Shown: positions 1 through 9,390 of the stretch, in pieces
Numbering within the stretch: position 1 is the stretch's first letter
How the letters are laid out: each line of letters opens with the position of its first letter
Source of the DNA: Fibrobacterota bacterium
Lineage (GTDB): Bacteria > Fibrobacterota > Chitinivibrionia > Chitinivibrionales > FEN-1185
Assembly (NCBI GenBank): GCA_003165595.1
Contig: PLWQ01000007.1
Coordinates: forward strand, 18,108-82,107
Length of the DNA: 64,000 bases
Direction of reading: 5' to 3'
Position numbers and translations under genes: made by a program
The notes under the pieces: generated by a model
Database searches by the model: none
Seen by the model: the letters and a program-made list of their open reading frames with translations, nothing else
What the model was told of the DNA's origin: nothing

Positions 1-2
1 CG

Positions 3-854
3 GCACACGCATATATCAAGAGCTACGAACTGTCGGCCGAGTATGCCAAACTGTACGGCGGCCTTTCGAGCCAGGGATGCGCCGCGATTCACGTCCCGCT
101 GCAGGAGCAGATGAGCGTCGACGCGTTCTACACACGTTTTCAGAGCGGGACAATATCCCAGTGGGACACGCTTCCCGGGACCGAACTTGCCCGCCTCGCC
201 GACCCCTCGCTGCGCGCCGATGGATCATCCAGCGGCAGCTTTACAAACGACCAGAACCTGCTGGTTCTGTCCATTGCGCGGGTGTTCCCGATGCCCGTTC
301 CGCGCCTCACCACCTACAGTTACCCGCTTCCCGTGGAATTGTCCGGCGGCATTAATTTCAAGGGCTTCTGGCAAACCCTGAACCCGTGGGGGCAGGTGAG
401 AATGGGGATGAATATCAACGCCGATGCCGGGCTCCTGCTTCGGGTCGGAATAGATTATGATCTGCTCAAGAAACAGGTAAGCCGGGAATTCTATGTGGGG
501 CTGGACGTGAGGAACTTCCTCGGCACGAGGATGGTGTGGCTCCATTCGCCCGACGACTATCAGGAAACTGTTGATATGTCGGAAAGCTTCGGAGTGTCAT
601 ACATAGACAGAACGCATATCCTCGGCGCAACCTGGATAGCGACATTCGCCGTGCTGCGTGACTACGGTTATACCTATCATGGGGGCCTTGAGGCGCAGTT
701 CGCCGACATGATTTCGTTCCGGGTCGGCGTTTCCGACAAGACCTTTACGTGCGGCGCAGGCGTTACCTTCAAGAACTACTCTCTCGATTACGCCTACCGG
801 TTCGACGAAATCGCGCCCTCGCCGCTGCGGCTCTCGCTGCGGGTGGCATTTTAA
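3..854 (+). CDS. Putative outer-membrane protein, 5'-truncated by window edge
   Basis: The reading frame is open from base 3 to the stop at 852-854, so the gene starts before the window. About 283 residues are visible. The C-terminal half alternates polar and hydrophobic residues with many Gly, Tyr and aromatic positions, as in amphipathic beta-strands. The last residues are LRLSLRVAF, and a terminal Phe is the usual BAM recognition signature of outer-membrane barrels. I recognise no specific family. The internal ATG at 111 is not a credible start because coding-like sequence continues upstream in frame. It ends convergently with the FliN-like gene, with an inverted repeat between them. Barrel character is inferred from pattern only. 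Confidence 0.6.
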   Translation, partial: AHAYIKSYELSAEYAKLYGGLSSQGCAAIHVPLQEQMSVDAFYTRFQSGTISQWDTLPGTELARLADPSLRADGSSSGSFTNDQNLLVLSIARVFPMPVPRLTTYSYPLPVELSGGINFKGFWQTLNPWGQVRMGMNINADAGLLLRVGIDYDLLKKQVSREFYVGLDVRNFLGTRMVWLHSPDDYQETVDMSESFGVSYIDRTHILGATWIATFAVLRDYGYTYHGGLEAQFADMISFRVGVSDKTFTCGAGVTFKNYSLDYAYRFDEIAPSPLRLSLRVAF

Positions 855-873
855 AAGGCGGTGAAAAGTAAAA

Positions 874-940
874 AGTTCAAAGTAAACGATGTGGCCCGTC
901 ACTTTGGACTTGCAACTTTTGACTTTGAACTATTTTTTTT
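874..940. terminator. Inverted repeat with T-tract between convergent genes
   Basis: AGTTCAAAGT (874-883) is matched by ACTTTGAACT (922-931), followed by a T-rich run to 940. It sits between the stop at 854 and the convergent stop at 944. The loop is long (about 38 nt) and itself holds degenerate copies of the arm, so this may be a repeat element acting as terminator. Confidence 0.4.
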
Positions 941-943
941 GAA

Positions 944-1204
944 TTAGAGGTGCTTGAACTTCTCTTTTTCCCCGTACAACTGGCCGATTCTCACCGAGAG
1001 CTTGTCGTCGACAACGGTGATTTCGCCTTTTGCAAGCATCTTGTCCTTAATAAAGACATCGACTGGCTCGCCCGCCATGCGGCTGAGCTGGACAAGGCTG
1101 CCCTTTTTGAGGTTGAGGAGATCGCGGATGGACATTCGCGTTTGTCCCAGTTGGACCGAAATCGGAACGCCCACGTCCAGCAGCATGTTGACGGTATTGG
1201 TCAT
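944..1204 (-). CDS. fliN: FliN-like C-ring/SpoA-domain protein, 86 aa
   Basis: This is a short SpoA (surface presentation of antigens) domain protein. The order NMLLDVGVPISVQLGQ, then SIRDLLNLKKGSLVQL, then VDVFIKDKMLAKGEI matches the C-terminal domain of FliN, the flagellar switch/C-ring subunit, or its type III secretion equivalents. The start at 1204 is chosen because GGGAG lies about 7 nt upstream of an ATG; the longer frame to 1318 adds a Pro/Gly-rich, unconserved stretch. At 86 aa it is just the FliN core. No other C-ring gene (fliG, fliM) is in the window, so whether it serves a flagellum or another machine is open. A promoter-like sequence lies at 1326-1354. Confidence 0.8.
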   Translation of the reverse strand: MTNTVNMLLDVGVPISVQLGQTRMSIRDLLNLKKGSLVQLSRMAGEPVDVFIKDKMLAKGEITVVDDKLSVRIGQLYGEKEKFKHL

Positions 1205-1325
1205 TGGAAAACTCCCGGCCTGTGCCCTCGGTGATCCGCCTATTCCTTTATATCGGATGCCGGCAAAAGATTCTTGAGGACATCCGCCGGCAGCGGACGC
1301 GGTCTTGGCAAACGGCATCGATCAC

Positions 1326-1354
1326 ATTGTACCAAAGAAACCGCTTGTGCGCAA
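1326..1354 (-). promoter_or_regulatory. Sigma-70-type promoter for fliN
   Basis: On the minus strand TTGCGC (1349-1354) is followed after 17 nt by TACAAT (1326-1331). The predicted start near 1319 leaves a leader of about 115 nt before the ATG at 1204. The same GGTACAAT core recurs at 6290 and 43099. Confidence 0.5.
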
Positions 1355-1462
1355 GGACGTTGTAGCGGCGCCGGCGCCCGGTGTTGCGCAAGGCGAAGAG
1401 ACTGCGCGGTGAATCCCATAGCGAGCGGCTATGAGTACGTTTTCATTCCATAGGGATGGAAA

Positions 1463-1585
1463 GATTGCAGGCTGCTCACTGGAGCGTACATCCGGTCGTA
1501 ATCGCGGACCTCGCAGGTTCGCAAGAGCGTCTACTCCTGTAGTGTTGTATGCAGTCCTAGTCGTGGTGCTGCGAGGTCTTTCAAT
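1463..1585 (+). repeat. Dispersed repeat, copy 1 (full length)
   Basis: This 123 bp stretch aligns without gaps to 44699-44821. Its 3' core (1515-1578) also matches 22011-22074. Conserved blocks include GCGTCTACTCCTGTAGTG and TAGTCGTGGTGCTGCG. It lies in the 525 bp non-coding region between fliN and hldD; upstream of it I see only a small hairpin (CATAGC/GCTATG near 1412-1428). All three copies are on the plus strand and intergenic. Function is unknown. Confidence 0.85.
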
Positions 1586-1729
1586 GTTCTTGTCTCCTCT
1601 CGTGCATTACTGGTAATATATATTTTTAGCAGCGACTTTCATGATGCACGGCCGGCAGGCGTCCGCGGATTCCCGTGGATAATACGGCCTGTGCAATACC
1701 AACGCTCTACCAGTCTCGGAGGTCTGCGC

Positions 1730-2704
1730 GTGATCGTTATTACCGGCGGAGCAGGGTTTATCGGCAGCGTGCTGGCCTGGCGGCTCAATCAGTCGGGTCA
1801 CACCGACATTTGCATCGTGGACCACCTCGGCTCGTCGGAAAAATGGAAAAACCTCAGGGCGCTCACCTTCTCCGACTACTTAGACAAAGAAGAATTCATC
1901 GGGCGGCTCGAACGGGGCGACTTCGGCGACGGCATCGACGTGATTTTCCACCTGGGCGCTTGTTCGTCAACCACCGAAACCGATGCCGGCTACCTCATGG
2001 AAAACAACTACCGGTATTCGGTGAGGATCGGGACATGGCGGGAGGCTCATAAAAAGACCCGTCTCATTTATGCGTCAAGCGCCGCAACGTACGGCGACGG
2101 CTCCCAGGGGTATCTCGACGACGAGAACCTGCTTCCCACGCTTCGCCCGCTTAACATGTACGGATATTCAAAACACCTGTTCGATATGTATGCCTTTCGC
2201 CACGGATGGCTGTCGGACATCGTGGGGCTCAAGTACTTCAACGTGTTCGGGCCGAACGAGAACCACAAGGGCGACATGCGGAGCGTGATAAACAAGGCGT
2301 ATCCCCGCATGCGCGACGAAGGGACCATAGCTCTGTTCGAGTCGCACCGCTCCGACTACCGGCACGGCGAACAGCGCCGCGACTTCGTGTACGTTAAGGA
2401 TGCCGTCGACATGACCCTGTTTTTTATGGAGCGCAGGGACGCCGCCGGACTATACAATATCGGAACCGGCGCGGCGCGGTCGTGGAACGACGTCGCCGGC
2501 GCGATGTTCGGCGCGCTCGGCAGGAAGCCTTCCATCACCTACATCCCGATGCCGGAAACCATTCGCGCCAAGTACCAGTACTTTACGCAGGCCGACCTCA
2601 CAAAGCTCTTTGAGGCCGGCTGCGCCGTTCGGTGCCGGCCGCTCGAGGAATCCGTTGCCGACTATGTGCACGAGTACCTCTCCAAGGACGGCCTGATCCT
2701 GTAA
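1730..2704 (+). CDS. hldD: ADP-L-glycero-D-manno-heptose-6-epimerase
   Basis: HldD/RfaD is a short-chain dehydrogenase-type epimerase that makes ADP-L-glycero-beta-D-manno-heptose, the heptose donor for LPS inner core, in the cytoplasm. The N-terminus carries the Rossmann motif TGGAGFIGS. The segment NMYGYSKHLFD supplies the Tyr-x-x-x-Lys catalytic pair. KYFNVFGPNENHKGDMRSV is the family hallmark. Length (324 aa) is close to the usual 310-330. The GTG at 1730 is preferred because GGAGG sits 7 nt upstream and translation then begins VIVITGG, as in the family; a GTG at 1691 would add 13 unlikely residues. It implies a heptose-containing LPS. Confidence 0.9.
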   Translation: MIVITGGAGFIGSVLAWRLNQSGHTDICIVDHLGSSEKWKNLRALTFSDYLDKEEFIGRLERGDFGDGIDVIFHLGACSSTTETDAGYLMENNYRYSVRIGTWREAHKKTRLIYASSAATYGDGSQGYLDDENLLPTLRPLNMYGYSKHLFDMYAFRHGWLSDIVGLKYFNVFGPNENHKGDMRSVINKAYPRMRDEGTIALFESHRSDYRHGEQRRDFVYVKDAVDMTLFFMERRDAAGLYNIGTGAARSWNDVAGAMFGALGRKPSITYIPMPETIRAKYQYFTQADLTKLFEAGCAVRCRPLEESVADYVHEYLSKDGLIL

Positions 2705-2723
2705 CTGCGGCGAAAGGCGTTTC

Positions 2724-4088
2724 GTGGACCGCATTTCTGTGACAAAGACACCGGACGGGCTCAAGGCGTTTCTCACCGTGCCCGACGCGCTGGCCACGGA
2801 TTATCCCACCTTTGATGAGCTCAGGCAGTGCCTTGCAGACAGCGGGGTGGTGTGCGGCATCGACGACAACGCTCTGCACCAGATGATCCGGAACAAAACC
2901 TGCAATTTCCCCGCGGAAGTCGCGCGGGGAACGCCCAGCGTCCCGGCGACCCCGGGACGCATCGACATCCTGGTCGACGTGTCGTCGCGGGGAAAGCCGA
3001 AGGCGATTGCCGGCGGACGGGTTGACCTTCGCGACATCGGGTACGTGGTCAACGTGCGCAAGAATTTGCATATTCTTCGGCGAATTCCCCCCGTTCCCGG
3101 GAAGGAAGGGAAAATGGTGACCGGGAAAACCATCGGGTTCGTGATACCGCCGCACGTGATGCTGATCCCGGGAAAGGGCACCAGAATCCTCGAAGAAGAC
3201 CCGAACGTGCTGGTCGCGGACGTCGACGGCGCGGTCATGGTCTTTCCAAACGGGAAGGCCGAGGTTCTCACCGACAAACTGGTGCAGAGTAACGTCGACT
3301 ACACCACCGGCAACATCTACTTTTCGGGCAATCTCCGGATCAACGGTACCGTGCGCAGCGGTTTCGAAGTGGCGGCCGAGGGAAACGTGTGGATAGGCGG
3401 GAGCGTTGAGGACGCGAAAGTTTCGTCGCTGGCCGATCTCGAAATTGTGGGCGGAGCCTCCGGCTCGGGCAACGGAATTGTCAAATGCGCAGGAACCCTC
3501 AAGGCGCGGCACATCCAGAACCTGAACGTCCAGGCCAAAAATGTCGAGGTTGCCGAAGACATCGTGCATTGCGACATCTGGGCCGAGGCAACGGTGGTGG
3601 CAAAGTCGATCGTCGGGGGCACGGTTTCGGTCGGCAGGTCCGTTGAGGCGGAAACGATAGGGACCGAGGCGGAAGCCAAGACGGTGGTGGATCTCGGGGG
3701 CACCTCGGCGCTGCTCAAGCAGAAATACGATCTGCTCCGCGACCTGGCAACCGTGACCGGAGAGATCGGGGCGCTCAAGGGCGACATGTATTGCCACGTG
3801 CGGGACGAGATGGACGAAGGCGGAACGCTTTCGCCCTCTTCGCTATCGCGGCTCGACGATCTGCGGGCCAAGAACCAGGAAACTCTCGATAAAAATGCCG
3901 CAATACAAAAGGAAATCGGTACAATTGACGATAAACTGAAGAGGAGCACCATTCCGGTGCTCAAGGCGGGCACCATATACCCGAATACCATAGTGAAAGC
4001 GGGAACGCTCGAAAAAGGCATTAAGGAAAAACTGTCGCATGTGGTTATCACGGCCGAGCAGAATGTAATCACGGTCGGCAAGGGTTAG
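2724..4088 (+). CDS. FapA (DUF342) family polymer-domain protein, 454 aa
   Basis: This matches the FapA/DUF342 family: an N-terminal region followed by a long right-handed beta-helix, seen here as repeated GTVRSGFEVAAEGNVWIGGS-like turns around residues 200-330, then a coiled coil (about 335-405) and a short C-terminal cap. FapA proteins are widespread cytoplasmic proteins tied to envelope or surface structures; their biochemical role is not settled. The start is GTG, with GAAAGG 6 nt upstream. It follows hldD by 19 bp, so the two are probably cotranscribed. Confidence 0.75.
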   Translation: MDRISVTKTPDGLKAFLTVPDALATDYPTFDELRQCLADSGVVCGIDDNALHQMIRNKTCNFPAEVARGTPSVPATPGRIDILVDVSSRGKPKAIAGGRVDLRDIGYVVNVRKNLHILRRIPPVPGKEGKMVTGKTIGFVIPPHVMLIPGKGTRILEEDPNVLVADVDGAVMVFPNGKAEVLTDKLVQSNVDYTTGNIYFSGNLRINGTVRSGFEVAAEGNVWIGGSVEDAKVSSLADLEIVGGASGSGNGIVKCAGTLKARHIQNLNVQAKNVEVAEDIVHCDIWAEATVVAKSIVGGTVSVGRSVEAETIGTEAEAKTVVDLGGTSALLKQKYDLLRDLATVTGEIGALKGDMYCHVRDEMDEGGTLSPSSLSRLDDLRAKNQETLDKNAAIQKEIGTIDDKLKRSTIPVLKAGTIYPNTIVKAGTLEKGIKEKLSHVVITAEQNVITVGKG

Positions 4089-4107
4089 CCTCGGCCGTCT
4101 TTTCTGT

Positions 4108-4136
4108 TTGACTGTTGCGAGTCATTGCAGTATCAT
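4108..4136 (+). promoter_or_regulatory. Sigma-70-type promoter for the TPR gene
   Basis: TTGACT (4108-4113) and TATCAT (4131-4136) are separated by 17 nt. The expected transcription start near 4143 supports translation from 4188 rather than from the earlier in-frame codon at 4125. Confidence 0.6.
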
Positions 4137-4187
4137 TACAAGTGGGTTGCCAGAGTATCGTGTGGGTATCGTAATCGGAGTTGGACT

Positions 4188-6203
4188 ATGACGAATGCGT
4201 GGATAAGCCGGTTCCGCTGTTGCGTGTTTGCACTGCCGTTTTTCCTCTTGCTGACCGTTCCGTGCGCGGGCCAGGAAACCGACGACTACATCCACTATCA
4301 GTTGGGCCTTCGATACAAGAACGAAAACAAGTCCGATCAGGCGCTCGAAGAATTCCGTAAATTGCTTTCCGCCTATCCGGACAATTACAACGCGTACATG
4401 CAGATTGCGGATATCCGGAGGATGCAGGGTCAACCGAGGCTCGTTATCTATAATCTGAAACGGGCGCTTGCCTACAATCCGGGCTGGGGCAAGGCGCAGA
4501 AAATGCTGGCCGAGGCCTACGAGCAGGACAGGCAGTTCCAGAATGCCATCATCGAGTACCAGCATTACCAGCAGGCTTGCGATCCTGCCGAGCTCGATTC
4601 GATTCAGTCCAAAATCAACCGTCTTGTCGGCAAAGTAAAGGGCGAACCCGAGCCCATGGCGCAGGCGGCCTCGTTGCCTGGGCAAAAGGATACACTTGCC
4701 CCTGCAAAGAAGACCGTTTCGGGCAAGCAGGCCCAGGCCGCCGCGGTACCCTCACCCTCGGCCGCAAAATCCCGCGCCGGCAGTGAGGCCGGGGCGCCTC
4801 GGAAAAAGGCGATTGCCCAGCCCGCCGCGCCCACCGCCGAATCTCATTTCAACCAGGCCGTGGTGCTTTACAACGAGGAAAAATTCGACGAAGCCCTGGG
4901 GCAGCTCAAAAAGGCCGTGACGCTCAAGAGGGACTTCCCCGCCGCATATTACTATGCCGGCCTCATACGGTTCAAGAAGGGCGAAAACGACCTTGCAAAG
5001 ATCAACTTCGCCAAGGCGTTCGGCTACCCCGAAGGGGAAGGGGTTGCCCATTTCTTTCTCGGAAAGATTTACGGAACGGAAAGAAACTTCAAGGAAGGCA
5101 TAGCCATGCTGCTGGAGTTTCTCCAGAAACCGGGAGACCCGGACCAGCGCAAAGAAGCGGTGGCGCTTCTCAAGCAATACAAAGCCATCGTGGGCGACCC
5201 CACGCCGCTGCCGGCGGGATTGGGCGGCCCCGACACCGTGCGGCGCCAGGAGCCTCTGATAGAACCGGTTGCCCCGGAAACGAGCATGGTTACCATCGAA
5301 ATGAGAATCGATTCTCTCCTGACCTTGGCGGTTGTCGATACGCTTTCCGATCCGGGGCAGGCGATGCTCGTTGCCGTCAAGGAATTTCGCGCGGGAAGGT
5401 ACGAGAGCGCGGCAAAAGAATTCAAAAAGGTCATGGTCTCGTTTCCAGCCAAAGCGGTGGGTCCGCAGTGTCTCTACGATATCGGTGCGTGCTACATGAA
5501 ACTCCGGTTGTTTTCAAACGCGGAAAACCAGTTCGACCAGCTGTTGGAACGATACCCGGCGCACGCGCTCGCGTCGCAGAGCCTGTTCTTTAAGGCTTAT
5601 TCCTTCCTTGAGCGGGGAGATCTGTCCCGCGCGGAGCGCCTGCTGCGGGAATTTATCCAGAAGAACCGCACGCATCAGTGGACGGGGAGGGCATACGAAA
5701 AGTTGGGAGACCTCTATACCGAACTTAAGGAGTCGGGCAAGGCGCTTGACGCATACAATCAGGCCGTGGCGCAGGCGCATGACGCCGCCGACCGCGCATA
5801 CGCGCTCTACAAACTGGGCTCCCTGTACTTTGAGGTCGCCAACGGCCCGCGGGCCGTGGAATCGCTGGAGAAGCTGATTGAAAACGGTGAAAAGTCGGGT
5901 TCGTACCTGCGCGTTCCGGATTCGTACTACCGGATCGCCGATTATGAGTACCAGCACAAGAACTTTAAACGTGCGCTCGAATTTTATCAGAAGGCAACGC
6001 GCAAGTATCCCACGTATCAGGAAACGCCCTGGGGCCTTTTCCAGGCGGGCAATATTTACAAGAACACGAAAGACTATCAGAAAGCAATCGAAACCTACAA
6101 AGTCCTCGCCAAAACCTACCCCGACGACTATTGGGCAAAACAGGCGAAGTGGAAAATGGAAGACGCGGTATGGGAAAACGAATACCGCAGCGTGTTGAAC
6201 TAG
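4188..6203 (+). CDS. Secreted TPR-repeat protein, 671 aa
   Basis: An N-terminal signal sequence (hydrophobic FALPFFLLLTVPCAG) is followed by TPR helices (about residues 30-150), an Ala/Pro/Lys-rich linker (about 165-225), further TPRs (230-320), a second linker, and a C-terminal block of TPRs like YbgF/BamD (about 390-670). It is probably periplasmic, acting as a scaffold or envelope-assembly factor. The cysteine in the signal region lacks a good lipobox (Pro before Cys), so I do not call a lipoprotein. The ATG at 4188 has GGAG 7 nt upstream and gives a normal signal peptide. The partner is unknown. Confidence 0.75.
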   Translation: MTNAWISRFRCCVFALPFFLLLTVPCAGQETDDYIHYQLGLRYKNENKSDQALEEFRKLLSAYPDNYNAYMQIADIRRMQGQPRLVIYNLKRALAYNPGWGKAQKMLAEAYEQDRQFQNAIIEYQHYQQACDPAELDSIQSKINRLVGKVKGEPEPMAQAASLPGQKDTLAPAKKTVSGKQAQAAAVPSPSAAKSRAGSEAGAPRKKAIAQPAAPTAESHFNQAVVLYNEEKFDEALGQLKKAVTLKRDFPAAYYYAGLIRFKKGENDLAKINFAKAFGYPEGEGVAHFFLGKIYGTERNFKEGIAMLLEFLQKPGDPDQRKEAVALLKQYKAIVGDPTPLPAGLGGPDTVRRQEPLIEPVAPETSMVTIEMRIDSLLTLAVVDTLSDPGQAMLVAVKEFRAGRYESAAKEFKKVMVSFPAKAVGPQCLYDIGACYMKLRLFSNAENQFDQLLERYPAHALASQSLFFKAYSFLERGDLSRAERLLREFIQKNRTHQWTGRAYEKLGDLYTELKESGKALDAYNQAVAQAHDAADRAYALYKLGSLYFEVANGPRAVESLEKLIENGEKSGSYLRVPDSYYRIADYEYQHKNFKRALEFYQKATRKYPTYQETPWGLFQAGNIYKNTKDYQKAIETYKVLAKTYPDDYWAKQAKWKMEDAVWENEYRSVLN

Positions 6204-6267
6204 CCGCGGAGCCGTTGTTCCTTCGTCCCGTTGCGCCAACAAATACTCCATTCTTCAAACTTCCCTG

Positions 6268-6297
6268 TGGACGACTGCCTGCACGAATTGGTACAAT
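6268..6297 (+). promoter_or_regulatory. Sigma-70-type promoter for the two-component operon
   Basis: TGGACG (6268-6273) is followed after 18 nt by TACAAT (6292-6297), about 47 nt before the ATG at 6344. Only 4 of 6 bases match in the -35 box. Confidence 0.45.
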
Positions 6298-6343
6298 AAT
6301 ACATTGATTGAGTCCGGTTCTTGTGCCTCAAAAGTGGGACCGA

Positions 6344-6730
6344 ATGGCTGCTGCAGATACTACCTCGCTCATTGCCACGCTTGCCGCGTCGTACCGGCGC
6401 CAGTTGGAAATGTACCGAACGCTCACCGCGCTCGTGCAGAAGACGCTGTCGCAGGTGGTGCTTTCGCGCGGCGACGTGTCGGGCGTTATGGACAGCTTTA
6501 CGCGCAAGCAGGAGCTGATTGACGCTATTGTCAAGGAGCGCGAAAATGTGGGCGACTGCGTTGTTCTGTGGCAGGAACGCAAGGCGGGTTTGAAGCAGAG
6601 TACGCAATCGCAGGAACTCGACGAACTGCTCAAAGCCACGCAATTGGTAATCAAGGAGTTCCTGGAATACGAGGAACAGCTCAAAAAATATCTCGAGCAT
6701 GTCACTAAGAAAGGGAGCCCCGTCTCTTGA
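6344..6730 (+). CDS. Small helical protein, FlgN-like
   Basis: This 128-residue, almost wholly helical protein has heptad-like spacing: a first helix with LEMYRTLTALVQKTLSQVV, a 'SRGDVSGVMDSFTRKQELI' turn, then two long charged helices. The pattern (use of LVQ, then a count of acid/base residues and 'KQELI') resembles FlgN, the flagellar export chaperone for hook-associated proteins, but similarity is weak. It begins an operon; its stop TGA overlaps the next start in TGATG, so it is translationally coupled to the histidine kinase. The start at 6344 lacks a strong ribosome site; a TTG at 6308 is the alternative. Confidence 0.5.
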   Translation: MAAADTTSLIATLAASYRRQLEMYRTLTALVQKTLSQVVLSRGDVSGVMDSFTRKQELIDAIVKERENVGDCVVLWQERKAGLKQSTQSQELDELLKATQLVIKEFLEYEEQLKKYLEHVTKKGSPVS

Positions 6731-7985
6731 TGGCCGTCGCGAGGAAGAACACGCCCGTGCTTACCCAGGAAATGTTCGATTCCCTTACCGGAATTATCGA
6801 GGATTTCCAGGCGCGCGCCGAAAAGCTCGCCGTATTATACGAACGTATGCGGCAGGATTTCAAGAAAGTCAACGTCGAACTCGACAAGAAAAACGAACAG
6901 CTCGCCCAGAGTCTGCGAAAGCAAGAGGAAATTCAGACGTATCTGGGCAGCATTCTCGAAAGCATGAACAGCGGCGTGGTTGGGGTGAATACCGTGGAGC
7001 GCATAACCCATTTCAACAAGGCCGCTTCCGAAATCACCGGATTCCCCCCGGAAGAAGTAATTGACAAAAAGTATTCCGATCTGTTTCCCAAGAACAGCGA
7101 GGGCGAGACGTCGCTTCTCCAGGTGCTCCGAACGGGCAAGGGGCTGGCCCGCGACGAAAAGGTGATCTGGCATAGGGACGGACATCCGTTGCCGGTTTCC
7201 TTCCAGACCGCGCTGCTCACCGATCCATCCGGAGCGACACTCGGCGCCGTGGAGATTTTCTCGGACATTTCCCGCATCAAGGCGCTCGAAGAGGAGATGC
7301 AGCAGACCAAGACCATGGCGGCTCTCGGCGAAATGGCTGCCACCGTAGCGCACGAAATAAGGAACCCGCTCTCCGCCATGGGAATGTGGGCCACCCTTCT
7401 GGAGCGCGAGATAGCGCCGGAAAGCCAGAGCAGGAACATCGTACACAAGATCCTTGAGGGACTGTCGCGGCTCAACAGGATCGTGTCGAATCTGCTGGTA
7501 TATTCGCGGCCTGTAAAGCCCCAGCTCCGGCCCGTGCCGCTGCAGCAGCTACTCAGCGAAACGTCCGACTTCGTGGAAATTGAGATCGAACGCCAGGGAC
7601 AGAACATTGAAGTGCACAAGGCTTGGGACGGCGAGGCGGTGCAGGTTCTGATGGACCCGGAGAAACTGCAGCAGGTAATCATGAATCTGGCGCTCAACGC
7701 GATCCAGGCCATGCCCAAGGGCGGCACACTTACGGTGCGCATCGACAGCACGGAGGGCGACACCGGGTATGGCTCGTTCTCCATAAGCGACACCGGATGC
7801 GGAATTTCCAAAGAGAACCTCGATAAAATATGGCTGCCCTTTTTCACCACAAAATCAAACGGCACCGGGCTGGGGCTTGCTATTGTCAAGAAGATAGTCG
7901 AATCGCACTCCGGCGTGATAGAAGTGGCCAGCGAAATCGACAAGGGGACTACGGTAAAGGTCTTCTTGCCCCTGGCAAAACCCTG

Positions 7986-7986
<1 letters not shown>
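6730..7986 (+). CDS. NtrB-like PAS sensor histidine kinase, 418 aa
   Basis: A soluble sensor kinase: N-terminal coiled coil (about residues 25-70), PAS domain (about 72-185, with FNKAASEITGFPPEEVI), HisKA with phospho-acceptor His about residue 208 in VAHEIRNPLSAMG, and HATPase_c with N-box NLALNAIQAM, DTGCGIS and GTGLGLAIVKK. There is no membrane segment, so it senses a cytoplasmic signal. It is expected to phosphorylate the NtrC-type regulator encoded next; the stop and that gene's start overlap as TGATG. The start is placed at the ATG overlapping the previous stop (TTG at 6727 is also possible). Confidence 0.92.
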
Positions 7987-9362
<1,376 letters not shown>

Positions 9363-9390
9363 CGAAACGCACGTTTGCCAAGGATACCCA

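Noticed and set aside
1205-1318. N-terminal extension of the FliN-like gene
   Set aside because: Gly/Pro/Ala-rich and unlike FliN; the internal ATG at 1204 has a good ribosome site, and a promoter at 1326 fits it.
1431-1616. Short open frames inside the dispersed repeat copies
   Set aside because: Copies share similar peptides only because the DNA is repeated; frames differ in ends and lack ribosome sites.
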